A stretch of 53,182 nt of DNA from Candidatus Segetimicrobium genomatis (GTDB lineage: Bacteria; Sysuimicrobiota; Sysuimicrobiia; Sysuimicrobiales; Kaftiobacteriaceae): positions 1 through 53,182 of the forward strand of contig VBAP01000005.1 of assembly GCA_005882335.1 (NCBI GenBank), in the 5' to 3' direction. Of this stretch, positions 23,563 to 31,183 are shown piece after piece; position 1 is the stretch's first letter, and every line of letters begins with the position of its first letter. The position numbers and the translations under genes are program-made. The notes under the pieces were generated by a model. It was not told where the DNA came from, did no database searches, and was given only the letters and a program-made list of their open reading frames with translations.

Positions 23563-26235
23563 TGATTCCTCAAGTTTGCGAAGGATCTCGCCCAACCGTT
23601 CCATCTCCCTCGCATACCCCGCCAGATCGCCCTGCCGCAGCAGTTGCTGGGCGCGGCGATAGGTGGCCCCCGCCTGCGTGATCAGTTCCTGCACCGTCTG
23701 CGGCACGACGGCGCCCGCGGGCGGCTGTGGCGCCGGCGGCGCAGCACCCAGCAGTTTGGCCATCGCGGCTTCGAGGCTTTCTTCCATCACAATGCGTGGA
23801 CCGGTGGCCGCAATAACCCGCTTCAGCTCCGGCAGGTGGCTCCGCTCCGCCTGAAGGAACAGCGGCTCCACATACATCAAGGCGTTTTCCATCGGGATGA
23901 CCAGCAGGTTGCCGCGGAGGACGCGCGACCCCTCCTGGTTCCACAGCGTGAGCTGCTGGGAGATGACAGCGTCCTGGCTGATCCGAGACTCCACCTGCAT
24001 CGGCCCGAAGGCCAGACGGTCCTTGGGGAACCGGTACACGACCACTTCGCCGTAGTGCGGGGCGTCGTTGCGCGCCGCCATCCAGGCGATCATATTGTCC
24101 CGGTTGGCGGGGACAAACGGGAGGATGAGGATGAATTCCGGCTGCTCGCCGGAAAGGCGCATGGTGACGTAGTACGGTTCCACCCGCACGCTCTCGTTCC
24201 CGAAGAGTTCGTTGGGTATCGCCCACACATCTTCGCGATTGTAAAAGACCCGTGGGTCGCGCATGTGGAACGTGGCATACACCTGGGCCTGAATCTGGAA
24301 CAGATCGACCGGGTACCGCAGGTGGGGGACGATCTCCGGCGGCATCGCGGCTGCGGGCTTGAAGAGCTCCGGGAAGATCGCGGCGAAGCTACCGGCCAGC
24401 GGATCGGAAGGATCCACGAGATAGAAGTCGACGGTTCCATCATACGCGTCCGTCACGATCTTCACCGAGTTGCGGATGTAGTTGATGCCTGAGACCGGGG
24501 TGGCGTACGGATAGCGATCCGTCGCTGTGTAGGCATCGACAATCCACTTCAGCCGGCCGCCCGCCACGACCAGATAGGGGTCCTGGTCGTAGGAGAGGAA
24601 TGGCGCGATGCGGCGCACGCGGGTGAGGAGTTCGCGCGCAAACAGCAGCCGGCTCTGCGTGGAGATATCAGAGGAGAGCAGTAGCCGGGCGTCGCCAAAC
24701 CTGTACGCGAATGCCAGGCGCCGCAGACGCGTCAGCGGGATGCCGCCCCGGCCCCGGTAGGTGGTGTACACGTTCTCGTCGCCGCGCGGGTAATCGAGCT
24801 CTTGCACCCGCGTGTTGGTGATCACGTAGCCCCCGGTGTGCTCTCCGAAATAGATCTGGGGCTGCGCCACGGCGAGATCGGATAGGCCCGAAGGAGGAAT
24901 ATCCTTAAGGAAGAACTCCGGCATGCCCTCTTCTGACACGCGATTGACCGGACTCATCACCAGCCCGTAGCCGTGGGTGTAGACGAGGTGCTCGTTCACC
25001 CACGTACGCGCCTGCGGGGTCAGCCGTCCCGGGTCCAGCTCGCGCGCCGCCAGCATCACCTGACGCGGAGTGCCGGCGATGCGGTAGCGGTCGATGTCCA
25101 CGTCCCCGAAGACATAGTAGGGCCGCAGTCCCTGCAGTTGTTGATAGGCCGACAGCAGCGGCCGGTAATCCCATAACCGCACGTTCTCGATCGTGGCCCG
25201 ATTCCGGGCCGCAATCTCAGGCGTGACCGGATCGGCCGAGAACTCCCGCTCCTGGAGGCGGTCCAGCCCGAACGCCCGCAGGGTCGCGGTGATGCCATTC
25301 CGAATGTACGGCGTCTCGACGGTCAACTCGTTGGGCGTCACGCGTAGTTGCTGCACCAGCCGGGGGGAAACACCCAGACCGACGATCCAGGCTACTGCAA
25401 TCACCAGGACGGTTAGAGCCGCCAGCCGGAGCGTGCGCAGCCGCACATTGGCAAACATCAACCCCGCGCAGACCACGAACAGGATGGTCAGTGCGCGCAG
25501 CGCCGGAAGGACGGCGTGAACGTCCGTAAACGTGGCGCCGACGATGGCTCCGCGAGGCGAAAACTCCAGGTCATAGCCATCCAGCCAGAACCCCCACCCC
25601 CGTATCAGCAAGATGCAGCCGGCCAGCAGGCTGAGATGCGCCCGAGGGCCAGATGGAAGCGCCCACACTCCGTGCACCATGTCTTGGGCATGCCTGAGGT
25701 AGTAGCCCGCCGCGACCGTCAAGAAGATAATCATCAGCCACGAGAACAGCCACGACTCGATGAACTGGTACACCGGGAGCTTGAAGGCAAAGAACCCGAT
25801 GTCCCGGCCAAAGAGCGGGTCGGTGGCACCGAACGGTCTGGCGTGCACGAACTGCTGGAACATCGGCCACCGCGCCGATGCCGAAACGCCGGCGATGAAC
25901 GCCACGGCTGCCAGCACTCCCAGCACTAACCCGGACGAACGCATGCGTCGCGCCGCCCGGCGGTACGTCCGCCGCCCGCCGCGGCCCGGCTCCAGGTCGA
26001 TCACATCCTTGGACTCTGGGACCATAAGGAATGGACGGAGGTTCGGCCACACCAGAAGCAGGAGGGCGCCGGCGACGACAAGGGTGACCCCGATCCGCGA
26101 CAAGAGCGGGACCCAGAAGACGCGGCGGTAGCCAACCTCCCCAAACCAGAGCCAGTCCGTGTACCATCGCGCCAGGGTGGGGACCAGGACGAAGAAGACG
26201 GCAAACGCGGCGATCAACCAGATCCGGATGCGCAC
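23557..26235 (-). CDS. UPF0182 (COG1615) membrane protein
   Basis: 892 residues. The N-terminal third has about seven hydrophobic helices. The first is MRIRIWLIAAFAVFFVLVPT, and the family signature WYTDWLWFGEVGYRRVFW follows directly. The large C-terminal two-thirds is hydrophilic and presumably extracytoplasmic, with YVITNTRVQELDYPRG and YDQDPYLVV typical of the family. It ends in a short helix or coiled coil rich in Arg, Gln and Leu. The function of UPF0182 is unknown. Length and architecture match family members in Actinobacteria, Cyanobacteria and Bacillota. Confidence 0.95.
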   Translation of the reverse strand: MRIRIWLIAAFAVFFVLVPTLARWYTDWLWFGEVGYRRVFWVPLLSRIGVTLVVAGALLLLVWPNLRPFLMVPESKDVIDLEPGRGGRRTYRRAARRMRSSGLVLGVLAAVAFIAGVSASARWPMFQQFVHARPFGATDPLFGRDIGFFAFKLPVYQFIESWLFSWLMIIFLTVAAGYYLRHAQDMVHGVWALPSGPRAHLSLLAGCILLIRGWGFWLDGYDLEFSPRGAIVGATFTDVHAVLPALRALTILFVVCAGLMFANVRLRTLRLAALTVLVIAVAWIVGLGVSPRLVQQLRVTPNELTVETPYIRNGITATLRAFGLDRLQEREFSADPVTPEIAARNRATIENVRLWDYRPLLSAYQQLQGLRPYYVFGDVDIDRYRIAGTPRQVMLAARELDPGRLTPQARTWVNEHLVYTHGYGLVMSPVNRVSEEGMPEFFLKDIPPSGLSDLAVAQPQIYFGEHTGGYVITNTRVQELDYPRGDENVYTTYRGRGGIPLTRLRRLAFAYRFGDARLLLSSDISTQSRLLFARELLTRVRRIAPFLSYDQDPYLVVAGGRLKWIVDAYTATDRYPYATPVSGINYIRNSVKIVTDAYDGTVDFYLVDPSDPLAGSFAAIFPELFKPAAAMPPEIVPHLRYPVDLFQIQAQVYATFHMRDPRVFYNREDVWAIPNELFGNESVRVEPYYVTMRLSGEQPEFILILPFVPANRDNMIAWMAARNDAPHYGEVVVYRFPKDRLAFGPMQVESRISQDAVISQQLTLWNQEGSRVLRGNLLVIPMENALMYVEPLFLQAERSHLPELKRVIAATGPRIVMEESLEAAMAKLLGAAPPAPQPPAGAVVPQTVQELITQAGATYRRAQQLLRQGDLAGYAREMERLGEILRKLEESK

Positions 26236-26254
26236 CTCACGCCTCCATTAGAAT

Positions 26255-26283
26255 TTGACCGCCTGTGGCGTCGTTGATACACT
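26255..26283 (+). promoter_or_regulatory. Promoter for a likely leaderless DUF59 transcript
   Basis: TTGACC at 26255-26260, a 17-base spacer, then TACACT at 26278-26283. Initiation about seven bases later would fall at or within two bases of the ATG at 26292, leaving no room for a ribosome binding site. Confidence 0.65.
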
Positions 26284-26291
26284 TGACTGTG

Positions 26292-26624
26292 ATGAACGAG
26301 ACTACGGACACCGACACCCTCACGCGCGAGAAGGTCGTGCAGGTACTTGGCACCGTGTTTGATCCGGAGATTCCCGTGAACATCTGGGATCTCGGGCTGA
26401 TCTATGACCTGCAGATCGCCGGCAACGACGTCAGCATCAAGATGACTTTGACGGCGGTGGGCTGCCCGATCGGCCCGGCCATCGCCGGAGAGATCGAGAA
26501 CAAGCTCCAATCCGTCGGCGCGGAACATGTCACCGTAGACTTCGTCTGGAGTCCTCCCTGGTCCCCCACCCGCCTCACCGATGACGGCCGCCTGGCCCTG
26601 CAGAGTATGGGGTATCCCGTCTGA
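26292..26624 (+). CDS. DUF59 / MIP18-family iron-sulfur assembly protein
   Basis: 110 residues from ATG 26292. The start was chosen because the promoter -10 ends at 26283. The single domain matches DUF59: VVQVLGTVFDPEIPVNIWDL, GLIYDLQIAGNDVSIKMTLT, AVGCPIGPAIAGEI (conserved Cys), ending VDFVWSPPWSPTRLTDDGR. Relatives (SufT, PaaD, MIP18) help in Fe-S cluster assembly or transfer. No suf or isc genes are adjacent, so the target is unknown. It is divergent from UPF0182 with only about 56 bases between starts. Confidence 0.9.
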   Translation: MNETTDTDTLTREKVVQVLGTVFDPEIPVNIWDLGLIYDLQIAGNDVSIKMTLTAVGCPIGPAIAGEIENKLQSVGAEHVTVDFVWSPPWSPTRLTDDGRLALQSMGYPV

Positions 26625-26627
26625 CTA

Positions 26628-26718
26628 CCGGGAACTGGGGATCGCGGGAAACACGGGAACGCGACCGCCCCCGTCCAACCTCGAAAGTAGTTGTTCCCCC
26701 GTTCCCGCGTTCCCGTTT
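26628..26718. repeat. Intergenic hairpin array, GGGAACNC family
   Basis: The left arm 26628-26664 has GGGATCGCGGGAAACACGGG. The right arm 26692-26717 has TTCCCCCGTTCCCGCGTTCC. It fills the gap between the convergent DUF59 and pterin dehydratase genes. Confidence 0.85.
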
Positions 26719-26720
26719 CT

Positions 26721-27005
26721 TTATGGCGCCGCCCGCTCGATACTCGCAGCGAGCGCCAGGTCTTTCTCCGTCACAGCCTTCTCGCTGTGTGTCATCAAGG
26801 TGAAGGTCACCTTGTTCCATCCAAAGATGAGGATATCGGGATGGTGATTTGCAGCCTCGGCGAGGTTCGCGACGGCATTCACCAGGGCGATCGCCGTCTT
26901 AAAGTCCTTGCACTTCACACTCTTGCGGATGCCTTCAGACGTGAGTTCCCATCCGGGGAGGTCCCGGAGCCGAGTGCGGATCTCGTTCTCTGAGAGTTTG
27001 GCCAC
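26721..27005 (-). CDS. phhB: Pterin-4a-carbinolamine dehydratase
   Basis: 94 residues, standard for the family. Signature ANLAEAANHHPDILIFGWNK carries the catalytic His-His pair and NHHPD. The N-terminus is KLSENEIRTRLRDLPGWEL and the end is VTEKDLALAASIERAA. It dehydrates 4a-hydroxytetrahydropterin for pterin recycling, or may act in molybdopterin-related or folate metabolism where no aromatic hydroxylase exists. No hydroxylase gene is in the window. Start is ATG 27005 with GAGGTTGTG-type upstream purines. Confidence 0.93.
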   Translation of the reverse strand: MAKLSENEIRTRLRDLPGWELTSEGIRKSVKCKDFKTAIALVNAVANLAEAANHHPDILIFGWNKVTFTLMTHSEKAVTEKDLALAASIERAAP

Positions 27006-27023
27006 AACCTCACCTCTCCAACT

Positions 27024-27105
27024 ACGGGATCAGGGAGCCGGGATCAGGGATCCGAACAATGCGGGAGGTCTTCATCGGATCCCGGATCCCTAATCCCGGA
27101 TCCCG
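27024..27105. repeat. Hairpin array, CGGGATC family (7-bp unit)
   Basis: The left arm 27024-27053 has GGGATCAGGGAGCCGGGATC. The right arm 27076-27105 has CGGATCCCGGATCCCTAATC. The right arm contains the cobB stop and encodes its last residues (SGIRD). Confidence 0.85.
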
Positions 27106-28484
27106 CTCTTGTAGCGTTTACAGGCTTCTACAAACCGCTCCGCCATCGCCGGATGGCTCGCGAAGTGGAGGTGTGTATACGATGCCAGGAGGGATGACGT
27201 GCAGATTCCGTCTCTTCCCTCGGCGATGCCGCGGCCGCCCTCAGAAGCGAATCCGAACTCTACCGGCCCGTTCGCCGTCACCGTGGAGAAGTGAAACTCG
27301 TGCCCGCGCACGCTCTCGCCGTTCCGCAGCAAGAGCGTGTCGGTCGTCGCCTGCAACGTCACGTATCCCAGCGCCGCCAGGCGCGGCTGCATGGAGGTGG
27401 ACACGGGGAGCACCCCGGCCATGGCGTGCTCGCGGCCGGCGCCATCCACCAGCTGCTGCGCCAGGTACATCAGGCCCCCACACTCCGCATACACCGGGAT
27501 TCCCGACGCCGCCGCGTTCCGTACGGCGGCTCGCATCCGAGTATTCTCCGACAGCGCGGCGGCGTGGACTTCAGGAAATCCGCCGCCCAGATACAGACCG
27601 TGCACGTCCGGGAGGCTGCGATCGTGTATCGGACTGAAGGGCACGAGGCGGGCGCCGCGCGATTCCAGGAGATCCAGTCCGTCCTGATAGTAGAACGAAA
27701 ACGCTTCATCGCGTGCCACGCCAATGGTCACCGTCTCCGGCACCGGCATCGGCGGGAAGCAGAGGGGACCTCGTACCACCAGGGGCGGTGCAAGGTTCGC
27801 GGCCCGCAAGAGGGCATCGACATCGACGTGGGCCTCCACGCTATCGCCCAGGGCCTCCACGGCGTCACCGGAGGCATGTTCTGCGGCCGGCACCAGACCG
27901 AGGTGGCGCTCGGGCAGTCGAAGCCGATCATCCCATGGGAGGACACCGAGCAGCGGCACCCCCGCCGTCTGGAGGGCGTCCCGCAGCCATCGCTCGTGCC
28001 GGCTCCCGCCGACGCGATCGGCGATCACCCCCGCAATGATCACCTCCGGATCGAAGCCGGCGAATCCCATCGCGGATGCGGCGGCGCTGCGCACGGCGCC
28101 TGCCGCATCGAGCACCAGGATCACGGGAGCATGGAGCAGTTTACTGATCTCAGCGGTCGAGCCGGCATCCGATCGGCCGTCGACCCCGTCGTACAGACCC
28201 ATCATGCCCTCGGCGATCGCGATGTCCGCGTTCTCTGCGGCGCGCGCAAACAGTTCGACGACGGTGGCATGAGGAAGCAGCCAGGCATCCAGGTTGCGTG
28301 AGATCCGCGCGCCCGCTGCGTCCGCGGCGATGGTGTGCAGCCCGGGATCCAGAAAATCTGGACCGACTTTGAAGGGCTGGACCGTCAGGCCCCGGCGCCG
28401 CAGGGCGCGGAGCAGGCCCAGCGTCACCGACGTCTTCCCCACTCCGCTGTGGGTGCCGGCGATGATGAGTCGGGGGATATGCAT
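27090..28484 (-). CDS. cobB: Cobyrinate a,c-diamide synthase
   Basis: 464 residues from ATG 28484 (HIPRLIIAGTHSGVGKTSVT). A frame to 28574 exists but passes through a divergent promoter. N-terminal dethiobiotin-synthetase-like ATPase: Walker A GTHSGVGKTS (9-18), KVGPDFLDPGLH, EGMMGLYDG. C-terminal class I glutamine amidotransferase-like domain: LYLGGGFPEVHAAAL, YAECGGLMYLAQQL (nucleophilic Cys) and GHEFHFS. It amidates the a and c side chains of cobyrinate using glutamine and ATP in B12 synthesis. No other corrin genes are present, so it may serve salvage or a remote pathway. Confidence 0.93.
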   Translation of the reverse strand: MHIPRLIIAGTHSGVGKTSVTLGLLRALRRRGLTVQPFKVGPDFLDPGLHTIAADAAGARISRNLDAWLLPHATVVELFARAAENADIAIAEGMMGLYDGVDGRSDAGSTAEISKLLHAPVILVLDAAGAVRSAAASAMGFAGFDPEVIIAGVIADRVGGSRHERWLRDALQTAGVPLLGVLPWDDRLRLPERHLGLVPAAEHASGDAVEALGDSVEAHVDVDALLRAANLAPPLVVRGPLCFPPMPVPETVTIGVARDEAFSFYYQDGLDLLESRGARLVPFSPIHDRSLPDVHGLYLGGGFPEVHAAALSENTRMRAAVRNAAASGIPVYAECGGLMYLAQQLVDGAGREHAMAGVLPVSTSMQPRLAALGYVTLQATTDTLLLRNGESVRGHEFHFSTVTANGPVEFGFASEGGRGIAEGRDGICTSSLLASYTHLHFASHPAMAERFVEACKRYKSGIRD

Positions 28485-28526
28485 GGGGATCAGTGGGTGA
28501 GGTTCGACGGGCTCGCCGCCGCACCC

Positions 28527-28555
28527 TTGACACTCCATCGACCGCATGCTACGCT
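28527..28555 (+). promoter_or_regulatory. Sigma-70-type promoter for the leader and glycosidase gene
   Basis: TTGACA at 28527-28532, a 17-base spacer, then TACGCT at 28550-28555. Expected transcription start is near 28562, rightward. It lies just upstream of the divergent cobB gene. Confidence 0.7.
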
Positions 28556-28633
28556 CGTCCTGTTTTTCGCCCACCCGCGGCGGGAGTTGTGACCCGTTTA
28601 GGTGGCTAATAGAGGAAGGAGGTGAGGCCGACG

Positions 28634-28678
28634 ATGAGTAGACTGACCCCGGCCCACCTGAGAGGAAAGGCTTCGTAG
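28634..28678 (+). CDS. Candidate leader peptide, 14 residues
   Basis: ATG 28634 is preceded by AAGGAGGTGAGG, a near-perfect ribosome binding site eight bases upstream. The product is MSRLTPAHLRGKAS, ending at TAG 28676-28678. Codons 5-8 form the 5' strand of the terminator stem. A ribosome on this ORF would therefore block the terminator, the arrangement expected of a translated attenuator. There is no run of one regulatory amino acid; Arg (two) and Leu (two) are the most frequent. Confidence 0.55.
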   Translation: MSRLTPAHLRGKAS

Positions 28679-28715
28679 GACGGCACGAATTTCCGTCCAG
28701 TAAGCGTCCTGGCTA

Positions 28716-28740
28716 GTGGGCCGGGGCGCTTTTCTTTTGC
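28716..28740 (+). terminator. Terminator half of the leader structure
   Basis: GTGGGCCGGGG (28716-28726) closes the stem with 28647-28657. CGCTTTTCTTTTGC follows. It lies 50 bases before the glycosidase start. Confidence 0.65.
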
Positions 28741-28790
28741 GGGGCCGACTGCCCTATCCCCGCGGGGGGTATGTTCATAGTAGATACTGC

Positions 28791-30317
28791 ATGATTCACA
28801 TTGTCGGCTTGCCGCGGCAACTGGTCCTTCTCCTGCTCGCCGCCGTCCTGCTTGTCCCGCAGGTTTCCGCGGCCAACTCTCCGATTGTCCATATCACCGA
28901 CATCGCCTGGGAGGCCGAGGGCGAGATCGGCAAGATCCTCATCCAGCTGGACGGGCCGGTCGCGTACCGCGCGGTCGCGTCATCCGCCAGCATCGTCGTG
29001 GACCTGTGGCAAGCCCGCCACATGCAGTGGCGGTCGCAAACCATTACTCATCCATATGTCCGCTCGGTGCGCATCAACCAGATTACCGATGAGCTGGCCC
29101 GCGTGCGGATCGATCTGCTGCGCCCCGCCCGCTATAAGACCTTTCTCAATGAGGATTCTCACACGCTGATCATCCTTGTGATCCCGCCCTGGATGGCGAC
29201 GGCGCCACTGCCGAACAGCGTGGTCTATGAACGGCAGCGCATCCGCACCGGCGCGGGCCTGACCACCGCTCACGTGCTGCGGGTGAATCCGGAGGATCAA
29301 ACCCTGGAGATTCGCCCTGCGCTGGCGGCCGACATGGTCTCGGGCTTCGAGACCACCAGCATCATTGCCACACGGTATGAGGCGCTGGCAGGGGTCAACG
29401 GTGGGTATTTCGGCACGTCGGGCATGCCGCTGGGAATGGTCGTCATCGACGGGCAGCTCATGACGACTCCGACAGACCGCCGCTCCGTGTTCGTCATCAC
29501 CCGGGAGGGAAAGCCTGCCATCGTGCCGTTCGAATTCACCGGTCGAGTCTTGACTGCCGGCCGGACCAGCCTGTGGGTGTCCGGTGTGAACCACCCGCCG
29601 CACGCGGGAGGTCTGGCCGTCTACAACCGATTTTATGGCCCGCTGACTCCGCCATTGCAGACGGCGGCCATCGTCCGCAACGACATCGTCGAGCATCTCA
29701 CCACCGGGAAGATTCTAATCCCGCAGGACGGTTATGTGCTGGGGGTAACCCCCGACGATGCCGAGCTGATCACAAAGTTCATCAGGGTGGGCGATCGCTT
29801 GTGGCTGCGGCTGGAGGTGTGGCCCGATCTCGAGATCGCGAGTGCGGTCGGCGGCGGTCCCAGACTGGTGAAAGACGGCCAGGTCTTTGTCCCATTCGCA
29901 TGGGAATGGTTCTCACCGCGGCATGTCCGCGAGCGCGCCCCGCGCACTGCCGTCGGCATCACTGCGGCCAATAAGGTGCTGCTGGTGACGGTGGATGGCC
30001 GGGGCCGCCAGAATACCGGGATGACGCTGCGCGAGATGGCGGAGTTGATGGTCCAGCTTGGTGCGCGCGAGGCGATGAACCTCGACGGCGGATCCTCGGC
30101 CACCATGGTGGTGGGCGGCCGGGTGGTGAACGATCCATCCGATGGGATGGAGCGCCCGATCGCTTCCGCGTTGCTGGTGCTCCGCCGACCCGAGGCGGCT
30201 CCCCCCGCGGCCCGGACGACCACCTCCCGCACAAAACCTCTCAACCCTCCCGTGCGCAACTGGGATCTGGAAGACTTGGACCCGCCAGACCCCACGCGGC
30301 TCTACCCTTCGCAGTAG
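28791..30317 (+). CDS. Phosphodiester glycosidase (NAGPA) family protein with AMIN-like domain, exported
   Basis: 508 residues from ATG 28791. A signal peptide is clear (LVLLLLAAVLLVPQVSAANS). An AMIN-like beta domain follows (about 25-130, ITDIAWEAEGEIGKILIQLD, RVRIDLLRPARYKTFL), usually for binding peptidoglycan or other envelope polymers. The NAGPA/DUF2233 domain fills the rest: ALAGVNGGYFGTSGMPLGMV, and near the end REAMNLDGGSSATMVVGG with the conserved Asp-Gly-Gly-Ser. NAGPA-type enzymes cleave GlcNAc-1-phosphodiesters, suggesting action on wall polymers. No ribosome binding site is visible at this start. The leader upstream probably controls it. Confidence 0.88.
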   Translation: MIHIVGLPRQLVLLLLAAVLLVPQVSAANSPIVHITDIAWEAEGEIGKILIQLDGPVAYRAVASSASIVVDLWQARHMQWRSQTITHPYVRSVRINQITDELARVRIDLLRPARYKTFLNEDSHTLIILVIPPWMATAPLPNSVVYERQRIRTGAGLTTAHVLRVNPEDQTLEIRPALAADMVSGFETTSIIATRYEALAGVNGGYFGTSGMPLGMVVIDGQLMTTPTDRRSVFVITREGKPAIVPFEFTGRVLTAGRTSLWVSGVNHPPHAGGLAVYNRFYGPLTPPLQTAAIVRNDIVEHLTTGKILIPQDGYVLGVTPDDAELITKFIRVGDRLWLRLEVWPDLEIASAVGGGPRLVKDGQVFVPFAWEWFSPRHVRERAPRTAVGITAANKVLLVTVDGRGRQNTGMTLREMAELMVQLGAREAMNLDGGSSATMVVGGRVVNDPSDGMERPIASALLVLRRPEAAPPAARTTTSRTKPLNPPVRNWDLEDLDPPDPTRLYPSQ

Positions 30318-30382
30318 CCACCGTTACCTGATCGTTGCACGCCGGTGGGTACTATCCACCCGAACGTCGAACACCCTGTGTG

Positions 30383-31183
30383 ATGTACTCCCGGTTCCAG
30401 AATTTCATTCCTGTCATGCTCAGCCCGCCGAAACAATCAGGCAAGGAGTTCCTTGACACGCCCGGGCAGGACCCGGCTGAGCTGGGAGGACTGCTGGACG
30501 ATATTCGCCGCACCAATCGATGGTTCGGTGGATATCCGCTGGTCTTGAACTACCTGCGCCGCGTCGTGGCGCGCTTCTCGCACCGTCCGATTACGGTCCT
30601 CGATGTCGCGACAGCCAGCGCCGACATCCCCCGCGCCATCGCGGTCTGGGCCCGCACGCATCACGTACCCGTGCGTATCGTCGCCCTCGATCTCAGCGCC
30701 GAGATTCTGTCGCTGGCGCGGCGCGGCATCGACGCCTATCCGGAGATCACCCTGCTGCGCGGAAATGCGCTTGCGCTCCCGTTCCCCGACGGCGCGATGG
30801 ACGTGGTGATCTGCGGCCTGGCGTTGCACCACTTTCCGTTCGACATGGCGGTTCGCATCCTCCAGGAGATCGACCGCGTCGCCGGGGGTGGGTTTCTGAT
30901 CAATGATGTCGTGCGCTCATGGGGAGCATACCTCGGGGCTTGGGTGGATACACGTCTGTTCACGCGGAACCGCCTGGCGAGGCACGACGGTCCGTTATCC
31001 GTACTGCGCTCGTTCACTACCGACGAGTTTCACGCGATGGTGACCCAGGCCGGTCTGTCTGGCGTCGAGGTACGCAGGCATCCGATGTTTCGTGTCGCGC
31101 TGATCCGCTGGCCTGCTGACGCAGCTTCCAAGTCCTCGACTCCGCGACTGCGCGACCGCCCGACTGCGTCTATTCGACCATGA
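30383..31183 (+). CDS. SAM-dependent methyltransferase, first gene of a four-gene ketosynthase operon
   Basis: 266 residues from ATG 30383; other in-frame starts exist at 30335 (TTG) and 30419. The fold is Methyltransf_11-like: TRFWGYP-like entry (RTNRWFGGYPLVLNYLRR), motif I VLDVATASADIP (72-83), VALDLSAEILSLAR, NALALPFPDGAMDVVICGLA and LHHF. The motif I glycines are partly replaced (DVATASAD), which may be family-specific. It overlaps the next gene by four bases (ATGA). The last 18 or so residues (STPRLRDRPTASIRP) are encoded by a GACCGC-type repeat. The substrate is presumably the product of the downstream ketosynthase, by context only. Confidence 0.85.
   Translation: MYSRFQNFIPVMLSPPKQSGKEFLDTPGQDPAELGGLLDDIRRTNRWFGGYPLVLNYLRRVVARFSHRPITVLDVATASADIPRAIAVWARTHHVPVRIVALDLSAEILSLARRGIDAYPEITLLRGNALALPFPDGAMDVVICGLALHHFPFDMAVRILQEIDRVAGGGFLINDVVRSWGAYLGAWVDTRLFTRNRLARHDGPLSVLRSFTTDEFHAMVTQAGLSGVEVRRHPMFRVALIRWPADAASKSSTPRLRDRPTASIRP
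31130..31172. repeat. GACCGC-type array translated in the methyltransferase tail
   Basis: Units CTCGACTC, CGCGACTG, CGCGACCG, CCCGACTG (8 bp). It resembles the right arm of the array at 7751-7840. It sits inside the last codons and stops eight bases before the overlapping start of the next gene. No complementary arm is present. Confidence 0.65.

Larger units (their letters stand above)
28562..28740 (+). ncRNA. Attenuator-like structured leader RNA
   Basis: The leader runs from the predicted start to a terminator. CCCCGGCCCAC (28647-28657) pairs perfectly over 11 bases with GTGGGCCGGGG (28716-28726), followed by CGCTTTTCTTTTGC. Inside the loop GGACGG (28678-28683) pairs with CCGTCC (28693-28698). 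A 14-codon ORF overlaps the 5' strand of the stem. I do not recognise it as a known riboswitch class. Position, leader peptide and terminator together suggest transcription attenuation of the gene at 28791. Confidence 0.55.

Noticed and set aside
27291..28301. Long plus-strand frame opposite cobB
   Set aside because: Same reason: conserved Walker A and amidotransferase motifs are on the minus strand.
28485..28790. Cobalamin riboswitch for cobB on the minus strand
   Set aside because: No B12-box-like sequence in the right order; the structured leader points the other way, toward the glycosidase.
28771..28791. ATG 28771 as start of the glycosidase
   Set aside because: It is out of frame with the signal peptide; ATG 28791 is the first suitable start after the terminator.
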